64,000 nt of DNA, from contig NZ_CP158487.1 of NCBI RefSeq assembly GCF_041006295.1, positions 1-64,000 of the forward strand, written 5' to 3'. Below, piece by piece: positions 1 to 8,644 of the stretch. The DNA is from Candidatus Nanosynbacter sp. TM7-074 (GTDB lineage Bacteria; Patescibacteriota; Saccharimonadia; Saccharimonadales; Saccharimonadaceae). The translations under genes were made by a program, and so were the position numbers. A model generated the notes under the pieces. The model did no database searches and was not told where the DNA came from. It worked only from the letters and a program-made list of their open reading frames with translations. Every line of letters starts with the position of its first letter. The first letter of the stretch is position 1.

Positions 1-1355
1 TGGATAGTCATGCAGTTTGGCAGGGTGTATTAGGTGAAATTGAAGTAACTGTATCGTCATCATCTTTTACGGCGTGGTTTAAAAACACGAAACTAGAAAT
101 AATATCAGATAAAGAAATCTCAATAATTGCCCCAAATATTTTTGCTCGCACTCAACTCGAAAAGCGTTTTCACCCACAAATACTTGAAGCTTTATCTCAT
201 AACGGAATAAATTCTCCATCAATCTCCTACCACGTTGAATCCAGCAATAAAAAGCCTCGCATTAACCGTGAAATCACTAAAACTGAGAGCCAGGAATCGT
301 CAGCTCCGCTCATCTTACCATCAAAAAAATCTCACGCCAGCAATCTAAATCCTCGCTACACATTTGATAATTTTATCGTTGGTTCTAGTAATGACTTAGC
401 TTACGCCGCCTGTCAGGCTGTCGCCTCTCACCCCGGAGAAAAATATAACCCGCTTTATTTGTATGGTGGATCTGGACTTGGTAAAACTCACTTAATGCAA
501 GCGGTTGGTAATGAGATAATTAGAAAACAACCATCCGCCCGCGTACTATATATCACCACAGAAACTTTTGTGAATGAATTCCTTGACTCAATTCGCTTTA
601 AGAAAAAGGGTTTTTCGGATAAGTACCGCAATGTTGACGTCCTAATCGTTGATGATATGCAATTTATCGCCGGCAAAGAAAAAACTCAGGATGAATTCTT
701 CCATACGTTTAATGACCTTCATCAGAACAACAAACAGATAATTATTAGCTCCGATAAACCACCGAAGAGTATTCCGACTTTAACTGATCGTTTACGTAGT
801 CGCTTCGAATGGGGTATGGCAATTGATATTCAGATGCCAGATTATGAGACTCGTTGTGCCATAATCAAAGCGAAGGCTGAGCTCAGTAATACCGAATTAG
901 ATTCTGATGTCGTAGAATACTTAGCAACTAACTTTAAAACAAATATTCGCGAATTAGAGGGCGCACTAAACCGGCTCTTGGCATATGCGGAAATGCAAAA
1001 CTTTACTCCAGACCTTATGGCGGCTGAGGGTATTTTAGGCGATATCAAGCGCAGCCGCCCACAGCATATTACCGCCAAGCAGATTATCGATAAGACTGCT
1101 CGCTATTATAATATCGACGTAAAAGATATGTGTTCATCCAGGCGCGACAAGTTTATTGCCACACCACGGCAAATTGCTATGTTCCTACTGCGTAGTGAGC
1201 TGAAAATGAGCTTCCCAAAAATCGCCCAAGAGCTTGGGCGAAAGGACCACACTACCGCCATGCACTCAATTGAAAAAATTACTAAGGAAAGCCTTACCAA
1301 TGTAAGTATTCGTGAACAAATTAATGATATTAAGGATAAATTATATGCTCATTAG
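1..1355 (+). CDS. dnaA: Chromosomal replication initiator DnaA (first base outside window)
   Basis: DnaA binds origin boxes as an ATP-bound filament and opens oriC for helicase loading. The frame is open from base 3 and the window starts with the TG of what must be ATG, so only one base is missing and the protein is about 451 residues, a normal length. The N-terminus shows the usual DnaA domain I pattern (VWQGVLGEIE, then FTAWFK). The AAA+ core has Walker A GGSGLGKTHL near residues 155-164 and Walker B VLIVDDMQF near 213. The C-terminal DNA-binding domain carries the signature GRKDHTTAMHS near 415-425. It ends with TAG directly before the DnaA-box-bearing spacer and dnaN, the classic origin arrangement. 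Confidence 0.97.
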   Translation, partial: DSHAVWQGVLGEIEVTVSSSSFTAWFKNTKLEIISDKEISIIAPNIFARTQLEKRFHPQILEALSHNGINSPSISYHVESSNKKPRINREITKTESQESSAPLILPSKKSHASNLNPRYTFDNFIVGSSNDLAYAACQAVASHPGEKYNPLYLYGGSGLGKTHLMQAVGNEIIRKQPSARVLYITTETFVNEFLDSIRFKKKGFSDKYRNVDVLIVDDMQFIAGKEKTQDEFFHTFNDLHQNNKQIIISSDKPPKSIPTLTDRLRSRFEWGMAIDIQMPDYETRCAIIKAKAELSNTELDSDVVEYLATNFKTNIRELEGALNRLLAYAEMQNFTPDLMAAEGILGDIKRSRPQHITAKQIIDKTARYYNIDVKDMCSSRRDKFIATPRQIAMFLLRSELKMSFPKIAQELGRKDHTTAMHSIEKITKESLTNVSIREQINDIKDKLYAH

Positions 1356-1600
1356 TTGTGGAAAAGCTGTGCAGACCCTGTGTTTTTTTGGCGGATTACT
1401 AACACACAGATCTGTGGAAAGAGTGAATCACTGTGTTACACAGTGGAATAATAGAATAATATCCACCATAAATCCCACAATCAATGCACAGAGTTTTCCA
1501 CCTATAAAATCGACCAGCTACCTCTGTTTGAACACATTTTTTACCCAGTTTCCACAGCGCCTATTATTACTAAGACTAATTAAAAATTAAGGAAAGTATA
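1356..1600. other. Probable chromosomal replication origin (oriC) between dnaA and dnaN
   Basis: The 245-base non-coding spacer holds at least five sites resembling the DnaA box TTATCCACA on either strand: 1357-1365 (complement TTTTCCACA), 1413-1421 (complement CTTTCCACA), 1459-1467 (ATATCCACC), 1494-1502 (TTTTCCACC) and 1548-1556 (GTTTCCACA). AT-rich stretches follow at 1445-1475 and 1557-1600. Box clusters between dnaA and dnaN are typical of bacterial origins. None of the boxes is a perfect match, which may reflect a lineage-specific consensus with T at position 3. A weak dnaN leader with AAGGAAA lies at the right end. Confidence 0.75.
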
Positions 1601-2698
1601 ATGAAAGTATCAATCACTCAAGAAAAACTTGCAAAAGCTCTTAATCTTATCAAAGATATCGCTTCAAGTCGTAATGAACTACCAATATTAAACAATATTT
1701 TACTACGTACTGATGGCGGTAGATTATTGATTGCTGGAACAAATTTGGAAATTGCCTCTACTCAATATATTGGCGCTAAAATTGACAAACACGGCTCGAT
1801 TACTATCCCTGCTCGCTTAGTCTCCGAGTTTATTTCAAACTTACCAAGCGGTACTGTTGAGCTTGAAGTCAAAAATGAGCATCTTCATATTACTGCAGGT
1901 AAATTCTCATCAGTTATCAATGGTGTTGTGGCGGATGAGTATCCGGAATTACCAACAATTGATGAAAAAAATGCCATCAAATATGAAATCGATGTTGGAG
2001 ATTTAAAGAAGGCTATAATTCAAACGAAAATTGCGGTTAGTTCTGATGTGACACGGGCGGTTTTGACTGGCGTGTATTGGCATAATCACGAAGGCTCGCT
2101 ATATCTGGCAGCTACTGACGGCTATCGATTGGCAGAAAAAAGACTATCTAAGTCTAATGATGAAGTGTCAGCTATTATCCCTGCTTCGACACTTTCAGAG
2201 GTAAGCAAGAGTGTTGGTGAAGAGAAAAAAATCACCGTTCTCTTTGATGAATCTCAAGTGTGCTTCAGAACGGGAGATATGGAAATCGTTAGCCGGTTGA
2301 TTGACGGAAAATTCCCTGATTATCGTCAATTGATTCCGTCAAATTCAGAGACGGAAATCGTGATTAAAAAAGCTGATTTTAGCAGAGTGACAAAGATTGC
2401 AGCATTATTTGCGCGTGAATCTGGTGGCGGAATAACCGTGACCGCCTCAAAGGAGAACTCCCTATTATCTATCCACTCAATCGCATCTGAGTTAGGTGAA
2501 AATACTTCAGAAGCCTCAGCAGAAATATCCGCCGATGGTCAAGTAACACTTAATTCGCGCTATTTAACGGAAGTTCTGAATATTATTGATGCTGACGAAA
2601 TTACATTCTCGTTTAATGGTAAATTATCGCCATGTGTCATCCGAGGGCAGATAAAAAACCCTGATTATACACACATTATTATGCCACTTAAGAGTTAG
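1601..2698 (+). CDS. dnaN: DNA polymerase III beta sliding clamp
   Basis: DnaN forms the ring-shaped dimer that tethers the replicative polymerase to DNA. The 365-residue length and the three clamp repeats are normal. Recognisable parts are the N-terminal SRNELPILNNILL stretch, the middle-domain ATDGYRLAEKRL motif and the C-terminal hydrophobic-pocket end THIIMPLKS. The ATG is preceded by AAGGAAA at a suitable distance. The last 11 bases overlap the 3' end of the opposing T4SS-locus gene, so the two transcripts converge with no intergenic space. Confidence 0.97.
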   Translation: MKVSITQEKLAKALNLIKDIASSRNELPILNNILLRTDGGRLLIAGTNLEIASTQYIGAKIDKHGSITIPARLVSEFISNLPSGTVELEVKNEHLHITAGKFSSVINGVVADEYPELPTIDEKNAIKYEIDVGDLKKAIIQTKIAVSSDVTRAVLTGVYWHNHEGSLYLAATDGYRLAEKRLSKSNDEVSAIIPASTLSEVSKSVGEEKKITVLFDESQVCFRTGDMEIVSRLIDGKFPDYRQLIPSNSETEIVIKKADFSRVTKIAALFARESGGGITVTASKENSLLSIHSIASELGENTSEASAEISADGQVTLNSRYLTEVLNIIDADEITFSFNGKLSPCVIRGQIKNPDYTHIIMPLKS

Positions 2699-3335
2699 TG
2701 GAAAATGGTGATAACCTAGATGCTGCTTCGGATAAAATTTCTTCTGGAATATTTTTAGTATTATAAGTAGTATTGATTATTTGTGGTCTAGTTTTAATTG
2801 TCCATTTATTATTTTCTTTTTTTAATATGACAGTGTAGGCGTCTCCTGAATTTCTATCTATATCCTCTCTTTGATAGGTGGCGGCATACCAATCGATATT
2901 CTTTCCTAATATAATTTCCTTTTTAAGTATGAAAGATGATTTTAATTCTGGGTATTTAGTAAATAATACAGCTGAAATCTCATTTTTGTATTCGGCTATT
3001 TTATTGGACATAAATTTCTTGCTGTAGCTGGTTTTTATAGATACATCCTTGTCTGATCCTTCGACTGTAAATTCTGTGTAATTTTCATTTATATGTCCAG
3101 ACTTAGATGAGGTTTTAATTATATATTTGCCATCTGATAATTTTATTTTAGTATCTCCTGCTAACGATATAATTTCGGTGTTATTTTTTGCATTATTGCG
3201 ATATATTTTAGCCGATAAGTCTGGTTTGTCGAAAAATATCGAAATAGTATATGTTGGTCGAATGAAGAAAAAAGACAATAATAATAGTACGACTATTATA
3301 GAACTTATTATTATAATAATATTTCTTCGATTCAT
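2688..3335 (-). CDS. Membrane-anchored protein, last gene of the T4SS-like locus
   Basis: The 215-residue protein has one strong N-terminal membrane segment (about residues 5-27, rich in I, V and L). A beta-rich extracellular part follows: residues about 30-95 (ISIFFDKPDLSAKIYRNNA onwards) resemble a small PEGA-like or carboxypeptidase-regulatory fold. A C-terminal alpha/beta part contains TYQREDIDRNSGDAYTVIL. It lies three bases after the PEGA-like gene and is the most distal cistron. I do not recognise a family. The anchor plus a surface domain suggests an envelope role next to the secretion machine. Its 3' end overlaps dnaN by 11 bases. Confidence 0.7.
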   Translation of the reverse strand: MNRRNIIIIISSIIVVLLLLSFFFIRPTYTISIFFDKPDLSAKIYRNNAKNNTEIISLAGDTKIKLSDGKYIIKTSSKSGHINENYTEFTVEGSDKDVSIKTSYSKKFMSNKIAEYKNEISAVLFTKYPELKSSFILKKEIILGKNIDWYAATYQREDIDRNSGDAYTVILKKENNKWTIKTRPQIINTTYNTKNIPEEILSEAASRLSPFSTNS

Positions 3336-3338
3336 AAA

Positions 3339-3947
3339 TTACTCCTTAAACGCATTGGCATAATTTCTAAAAACAATATTTAGTTTTGATGGATCAAATC
3401 CTTGTTCTTTAATTTTATTAATAGCAGCATTTCTATATCCTTCTATAGTATCGATCTCTACAATAATACCATTTGGGATATTTGGATCTACTCTATAGCC
3501 TATAGAGTAGATCAGATTTTTGATAGGTAATTTTTTAATTATTGGATTTGCATCTTCTAATGCTTTTTGCTCGTCAACAAGTTTGTCTGTTGTAATTTTG
3601 TCTATTTCAGCGCCCCTAGAAGATGATTTTAACTCTTTAATTGCCTCTTGAGTAATTGGAATAAGTGAAAATACTATCCTTAGTGGTTTATTTTTCTTTA
3701 CTTCTACATGAATGGTTTCGCTCTTAAATCCATCTCTAAATGCTTTAAAATCATATGTTCCTGGTTTTAGATATATAATTTGCGATCCGATAATTTTTTT
3801 ATTTTCTACGGTAATTTCTGCTTTATTTGGTGAGACTAATAAGAATATTGGTACCGTATTAATCCTGGATGTATATATGACAATTCCGTAGGTTAATATA
3901 ATAAGTGATGATAAAAATATTAATATACTAATTATTCTTTTATTCAT
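3339..3947 (-). CDS. Membrane-anchored PEGA-like domain protein
   Basis: The 202-residue protein has an N-terminal membrane segment (about 4-25), then a PEGA-type surface domain at about residues 35-95: VSPNKAEITVENKKI, then LKPGTYDFKAFRDGFKS, then a beta strand. The PG.Y.......G..S layout is typical of PEGA repeats, which often sit in cell-surface or wall-associated proteins. The C-terminal half has no family I know. The start ATG shares its A with the stop of the upstream hydrolase gene (TAATG), which indicates translational coupling. The function is probably extracellular and structural; this is inference from the domain and the locus. Confidence 0.7.
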   Translation of the reverse strand: MNKRIISILIFLSSLIILTYGIVIYTSRINTVPIFLLVSPNKAEITVENKKIIGSQIIYLKPGTYDFKAFRDGFKSETIHVEVKKNKPLRIVFSLIPITQEAIKELKSSSRGAEIDKITTDKLVDEQKALEDANPIIKKLPIKNLIYSIGYRVDPNIPNGIIVEIDTIEGYRNAAINKIKEQGFDPSKLNIVFRNYANAFKE

Positions 3948-5161
3948 TATTTTTTCCTATACCAAGTTACGCTTGGAGAAGTTAAACTTTCACCTCCTGC
4001 TTTTGGTGCATATTCGCATTGTGAAGCAGATGCTATTTTTGAATCAAAACCCTCTATATCGCCAACGTAAACAAAGGTATGTCCTGGGCTGTGTGCGACA
4101 TCACCGGGTTTAAGATCGGCTACGTTGATTGAGCTACCATTACCGAGAGTTTGCCAGTTAGCCTCTGCCCATGCTCTCTGTACGCTAGTTGGGCCAGCCT
4201 TACCGTTTTCGCCTCCGTAATTATAGTTCTTATCAAATCCACTGTCATTTAGTATCGTTGTCACAAAGGCGCCACAGTCTACACCCCCCCCAAGGCAAGA
4301 ATCTCCAATGTATCTGTTCTCGCTTTTTGCCTTTTCTATAGCTTTTGCATATTCAGGTTTTTTATCTGTACGTACAGTTTTTTCTGGCCAGGCATAACGT
4401 TTTACATAGTCGATAAAGTCGCCGCCACTTGATGAGCAATTTTTGTCATTTCCTCCTACTCCATTGAATCTTTCATAGATATTTTGAGCGGCAGCACCAC
4501 GTATGTTTTTAACCTCCTCTTTAGTCATAGCTGATTTTTCAAAATCATCATGCCAAAAAACAGTAGCCTCCTCTACTGTTTTTAAGGTTTTTAGTAGCTC
4601 CCAAGAATTTGACGCAGTACCAAACCCAGAAGCAGTAACGGGCCTTTCCGTTCCTTCTTGAACCAGATACTCTAATTCGAAGATTAATAATTTATCATTA
4701 TCTTCTACAGGAATAGAGTCTATCATCCCTTTTTCGTTGGGTGCGCCACCATATTCTTGACTGTAATATTTTTTTAGATCGGAAGGTATTTTATTAGCTA
4801 TTAAAGTACGCCTTCCAAATGTCCATTGAGCAAGACCCCAACCTCCAGACTCCCATCCTTGGCCTACTTCGTGCCTAGTAGGACTAAATCCTGACTCTGC
4901 TTGAATATTAGCCATCACACCAGCTGTCTGTTCAGCGCTTAATCCTACGTTGCGTAAATACCCCCAAATCTTCTCTTGGTTGTCTGATCCTGACACTCCA
5001 TTAGAAGATGATCCGGAGCAAGTTGTTGAATCATTTCCTTTGTACCAAAGAATATCGTTTGTTACATATGAATCGGGATATCCTGTCGCTAAAGATACTG
5101 ACTGCATAGTAATAGCAAAAGATATAGCAAAGCAAAGAGCGGTAGACAACTTTTTATACAT
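3947..5161 (-). CDS. Secreted peptidoglycan hydrolase: phage-tail-type lysozyme plus CHAP/NlpC-like domain
   Basis: The 404-residue protein has a signal peptide (about 1-26). Residues about 62-235 look like a phage-tail lysozyme domain: WGYLRNVGLSAEQTAGVM, then IQAESGF with the likely catalytic Glu, then GGWGLAQWT. Residues about 245-404 look like a cysteine peptidase of the CHAP/NlpC type: VDCGAFVTTILNDSG supplies the Cys and SPGHTFVYVGD the His. Double-domain wall hydrolases of this kind are the VirB1-like components of Gram-positive T4SSs, opening the wall for the channel. The start overlaps the upstream gene by 8 bases and the next gene starts on its stop codon, so it sits inside one operon. 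Confidence 0.85.
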   Translation of the reverse strand: MYKKLSTALCFAISFAITMQSVSLATGYPDSYVTNDILWYKGNDSTTCSGSSSNGVSGSDNQEKIWGYLRNVGLSAEQTAGVMANIQAESGFSPTRHEVGQGWESGGWGLAQWTFGRRTLIANKIPSDLKKYYSQEYGGAPNEKGMIDSIPVEDNDKLLIFELEYLVQEGTERPVTASGFGTASNSWELLKTLKTVEEATVFWHDDFEKSAMTKEEVKNIRGAAAQNIYERFNGVGGNDKNCSSSGGDFIDYVKRYAWPEKTVRTDKKPEYAKAIEKAKSENRYIGDSCLGGGVDCGAFVTTILNDSGFDKNYNYGGENGKAGPTSVQRAWAEANWQTLGNGSSINVADLKPGDVAHSPGHTFVYVGDIEGFDSKIASASQCEYAPKAGGESLTSPSVTWYRKK

Positions 5162-5612
5162 CAGATCGATTCCTCTTATATTCGCCTATAATATCTGCAG
5201 GAACGCCAATATTTTTTAAGGTGTCTGGGGATTTTCTATCATTAACGCCTGTTATGACTGAATTATTTCTTAGGACTGCATACACGCTATAGGTAGATTT
5301 GAATTTCTCGCTATAAATTTCTAGTGTAACCAACTTAAATTCGCCCTGCTCTTTTACTATTGAATACTTTTTTAATTCACGGTTGCCGTAGGTGCTGGAG
5401 GTAGAATTTAGTAATTCGGTAATAACTTTCTGTTCTGATGATTGCTCGTGAGCATTATTTTGATTACTTTGATTCTCGTTAGTGTTTTGGGATGATGACA
5501 GAATAGTTGTGTATTGATTGCTATCAGGATTTTTAACAATAAGGAAGGTTGCCGTAATACTTACTAAAAATAATACGGATGATATTAATATGACTTTATT
5601 TTCTTTATTCAT
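5154..5612 (-). CDS. Small membrane-anchored protein of the T4SS-like locus
   Basis: The start was set at 5612 because that ATG shares a base with the stop of the large upstream gene (TAATG); a longer in-frame version begins at 5642 inside that gene. The 152-residue product has an N-terminal membrane anchor (about 7-26), a Ser/Asn/Gln-rich linker (about 35-65) and a compact C-terminal domain (about 70-150) with SIVKEQGEFKLVTLEIYSE. This layout resembles small periplasmic or exterior accessory proteins of T4SSs, such as VirB8-like or lipoprotein-like subunits, but there is no motif to prove that. Function unknown. Confidence 0.65.
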   Translation of the reverse strand: MNKENKVILISSVLFLVSITATFLIVKNPDSNQYTTILSSSQNTNENQSNQNNAHEQSSEQKVITELLNSTSSTYGNRELKKYSIVKEQGEFKLVTLEIYSEKFKSTYSVYAVLRNNSVITGVNDRKSPDTLKNIGVPADIIGEYKRNRSDV

Positions 5613-8600
5613 TAGACCTTCCTCGCATATTCCCAGTGCCATTGTTCAGGTTTGCTACCACCTGGTTCAGCCCAAGCTGGATGTACATAACCGTATTTAT
5701 GAGCATTAGCCTTCAGCCAATTGTATGTAGAAGACCCAAATGCGCCAACTTCAATATCTGCGGCAAGTCCCCAGCCGTGGTTTGATATACATGGGGGAGC
5801 TGGAGCCGCTCTTGATCCTAATTCTTTGCTGTATCTAATCTGGGTTGCGCAATCTCGATATGCTTCATTAATGGTTAAGTCGGATCCGTTATCGGCTTTA
5901 TATGCTTTGTTCATCTCTTCCATAGCCGTCGCAGCTTTCTTATTCATCTTGTTGCCTGGTGAGAAAGATAAAGTTTGCAATTCTGAATCTGGAATTTCTC
6001 CGTTGCTATGACCTCCCCATCCGTCTTGCTGCGCCTCTTCTAATTGGGGTTCGCCAACCGCCTCGCCATTATCTGGAGCTTTAGTTGTGGTTGAAGGAGT
6101 ATCTTCTTCGTCATCTTCTCCATTAATTGATTGGGCAATCTGAAAATCAATTAGTAATACGGACATAGCGGAAAGTTTTCTGTCATCGTATTGCTTAGCG
6201 GAGTTTTCAGCTCCGAAAGATTCGTTAGTAACATCTTTACCTTCTGCATCTTTGTAGGTAGTACTTGTAGCAGTTGTCGCTGCTTGTTTTGAATTTGTTG
6301 GTGCTACACACCCGCCACTATTAAACCAGTAATTTCCGCTACTCGCGTCACTACAATCTTCAATGAAATCGTAAAGAGGCGTACCCTCAACTATATATCC
6401 GCTAGTCATGAGATCTGATATCGTTGCGCCATCTGGAATATCTGCATCTTTCTTTATCCATCCTTCATCTTCGGCAATCTGTATAGCTTCCTCTACCGAC
6501 ATATTATCCTGGCTTTTAGTTATACCCGTACATGGCAATCCTGCTAAATTTATAGCCGGATCTTCGGATGACCCACTTCCCATATAAAAGTCTTTTGCGT
6601 ATCCACAATATTTATCAGAATACATACCGTTTGCTGCTTTTGCAGTGGATGAATAAGACAATGCCATAGAAGGTAGCCTGAGAATATTAGATAGCATTGC
6701 TACTGGAGTTTTACTATAAGTTCCATTAGCCATCATCATATTACCCATATTATGGAATATACTACCTAAGAATGTATATCTACTTGATGTATCAAATGGA
6801 CTTAAAGAGGCTATGTCCATTTCTTTTTGGAATTCTTCGTTTGCTATTTGGATTCCATTGAATTCTGCCAATTGACTCATTTTAAGCCCTGGTAACATCT
6901 GCCCCATAGATCCGCTTGCAAAGAACGCTGCCGCTCCAACACCAAGTGCATCACCCAAATCCTTATACTGGGCATTATTTGGTACAAGAAATTTCTTTGC
7001 TAGTTCTTCAAGAATTGTTTTAACTTGGTCGCCTATCGCTACCTCTGCTGCCTTTATAATTATTGCACTGAGAGTTTGGCTTCCTGCCCAAGTTAACAAT
7101 TTAGGCCATCCACCGGCGGCGGCGGTAGCTGCACCCTCTATGGCCATAAAAGCGTACATTGTAATTGGGCTAAGTATAAAATCACACGCCCCTTGAGTGG
7201 CTCCGTTAAGGTCATTGATTTTGCGAATTATGGGATTTGTAACTATTGAATATCCTGGCACATAATTTTTAGCAATTCCTGGTTTGTCATTATTGACACC
7301 CATCGCTGCAAGGAGAAATGGAGAATCCAGGGCTGATCCTTCGGTGTTTTCAGACCCTTTCATTTTACCTCTTTGAGTGAGCATGTCGCCTATAGTTTCC
7401 ATCGTTTCTTGAGAGAACCCACTGCCTGCAGATTCGGCAGCTGAAGCCTTCTGACCGAATAATAACGCTGCAGCAGGTTGACTATCTAACCCAGAAGCTT
7501 TAGCCTGCGATCCGGGAGATAGTATTACATCCATAACCAAGCCAAGCAGAGGAGCTAACTGAACTGCGGTAACTCCTGCTGCGATAATATTTGGAATTTT
7601 TACAGCTAAGCAATAACCAGCAGCAATAGTGTAGGCTAGTGCTCCTTTTTTTAATTTGCCTCCCATCTTATTAATTCCGGTCTTAACGTTATTGATGGCT
7701 GTGCTGTTATTAAATTTTGGCATTCCCTCTCGGAATTTTTTTATCCTCTCTGTTACTTTAAGTTTTTTATCGATTTTTGACATCGCATTATTTCTTTTAA
7801 GGTTGAACTTCTTGTAGAGCTTACTCATGTGCTTTCCTGTCCAGGCGCGGAAACGCATTTTCAACAGACCTGTTCTTCCATAGACTTTACTGGCAATTTT
7901 ACGATTCTCTTTTTTGAGCAATTCGTCCTTTAATTTTGATGCTTCGATAGGCTTTCCATCGTTTACTCCTTCTATTTTCCAGTGAGTTGGATTTTTTTCT
8001 GGGTATCCTCTTCCTTTTATGTCCATTTCTTTGCCATCAGCATCAACTGGAATTAATCCAGATTTCTTGAATTTCTTAAGAGCTCTATTGGAAAGTCGTC
8101 CTGTTTTACAGCGTATTTTTTTACTTTTACAAATTCCTGTGTCATCACTAGCTTCGATCATTTTATTCATGACTTTTTTCGCGCGGGATTCTTTAACGAT
8201 TGATGCGGAGTCGTTTTTTTGAGTAAAGTTTTCCATTATATTTGGTAACATTCCTGCTGGACTAATGAATGCTCCCATAATTCCACCACCCAGTCCCAGT
8301 ATTCCAGCAATAGCTGCAATTGGCCCACGTTTTTTCAGTAAGGATTTAAATGTAACTGGACTTTTCTTTTTACGTTTACCAGATGGCTGATAAAAACCAT
8401 TATTAGGTATGGAAGATTCTTGCCCATTGACTGCTTCACTGGCGGAGTCGTTTCTGTTAGGATCTAAGTCAGAATCTTTATTATCAAATTGAGACTCAAG
8501 GTCATTTATGGCATCTTTTTCGCGATTGCTCAACTCTGATCCGCTATCAAGATCGGCTGATATTTGATCGAACCTAGCCTGCTCGGCAGGATTTAATCTA

Positions 8601-8641
8601 CTGTCAGTCTCGGAATCTGTCGTATAGTCAACTCGCGCCAT
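5612..8641 (-). CDS. Giant T4SS-locus membrane protein with C-terminal M15 (VanY/LAS) peptidase
   Basis: The 1009-residue protein starts with about 90 polar, probably disordered residues and a basic patch (GKRKKK), then a hydrophobic segment at about 106-130. Further hydrophobic stretches at about 335-375, 490-540 and 560-590 suggest a VirB6-like or scaffold part embedded in the membrane. The last 115 residues form an M15 peptidase: SNHGWGLAADIEV supplies His and Asp zinc ligands and EQWHWEY the second His, the D-alanyl-D-alanine carboxypeptidase pattern. So it likely couples the channel to peptidoglycan trimming outside the membrane. It lies 3 bases after the VirB4 gene. The fusion is unusual; see the finding. 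Confidence 0.8.
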   Translation of the reverse strand: MARVDYTTDSETDSRLNPAEQARFDQISADLDSGSELSNREKDAINDLESQFDNKDSDLDPNRNDSASEAVNGQESSIPNNGFYQPSGKRKKKSPVTFKSLLKKRGPIAAIAGILGLGGGIMGAFISPAGMLPNIMENFTQKNDSASIVKESRAKKVMNKMIEASDDTGICKSKKIRCKTGRLSNRALKKFKKSGLIPVDADGKEMDIKGRGYPEKNPTHWKIEGVNDGKPIEASKLKDELLKKENRKIASKVYGRTGLLKMRFRAWTGKHMSKLYKKFNLKRNNAMSKIDKKLKVTERIKKFREGMPKFNNSTAINNVKTGINKMGGKLKKGALAYTIAAGYCLAVKIPNIIAAGVTAVQLAPLLGLVMDVILSPGSQAKASGLDSQPAAALLFGQKASAAESAGSGFSQETMETIGDMLTQRGKMKGSENTEGSALDSPFLLAAMGVNNDKPGIAKNYVPGYSIVTNPIIRKINDLNGATQGACDFILSPITMYAFMAIEGAATAAAGGWPKLLTWAGSQTLSAIIIKAAEVAIGDQVKTILEELAKKFLVPNNAQYKDLGDALGVGAAAFFASGSMGQMLPGLKMSQLAEFNGIQIANEEFQKEMDIASLSPFDTSSRYTFLGSIFHNMGNMMMANGTYSKTPVAMLSNILRLPSMALSYSSTAKAANGMYSDKYCGYAKDFYMGSGSSEDPAINLAGLPCTGITKSQDNMSVEEAIQIAEDEGWIKKDADIPDGATISDLMTSGYIVEGTPLYDFIEDCSDASSGNYWFNSGGCVAPTNSKQAATTATSTTYKDAEGKDVTNESFGAENSAKQYDDRKLSAMSVLLIDFQIAQSINGEDDEEDTPSTTTKAPDNGEAVGEPQLEEAQQDGWGGHSNGEIPDSELQTLSFSPGNKMNKKAATAMEEMNKAYKADNGSDLTINEAYRDCATQIRYSKELGSRAAPAPPCISNHGWGLAADIEVGAFGSSTYNWLKANAHKYGYVHPAWAEPGGSKPEQWHWEYARKV

Positions 8642-8644
8642 ATT

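Noticed and set aside
1312..1590. Frame through the dnaA-dnaN spacer
   Set aside because: It covers DnaA boxes and the 3' end of dnaA, and has no ribosome site.
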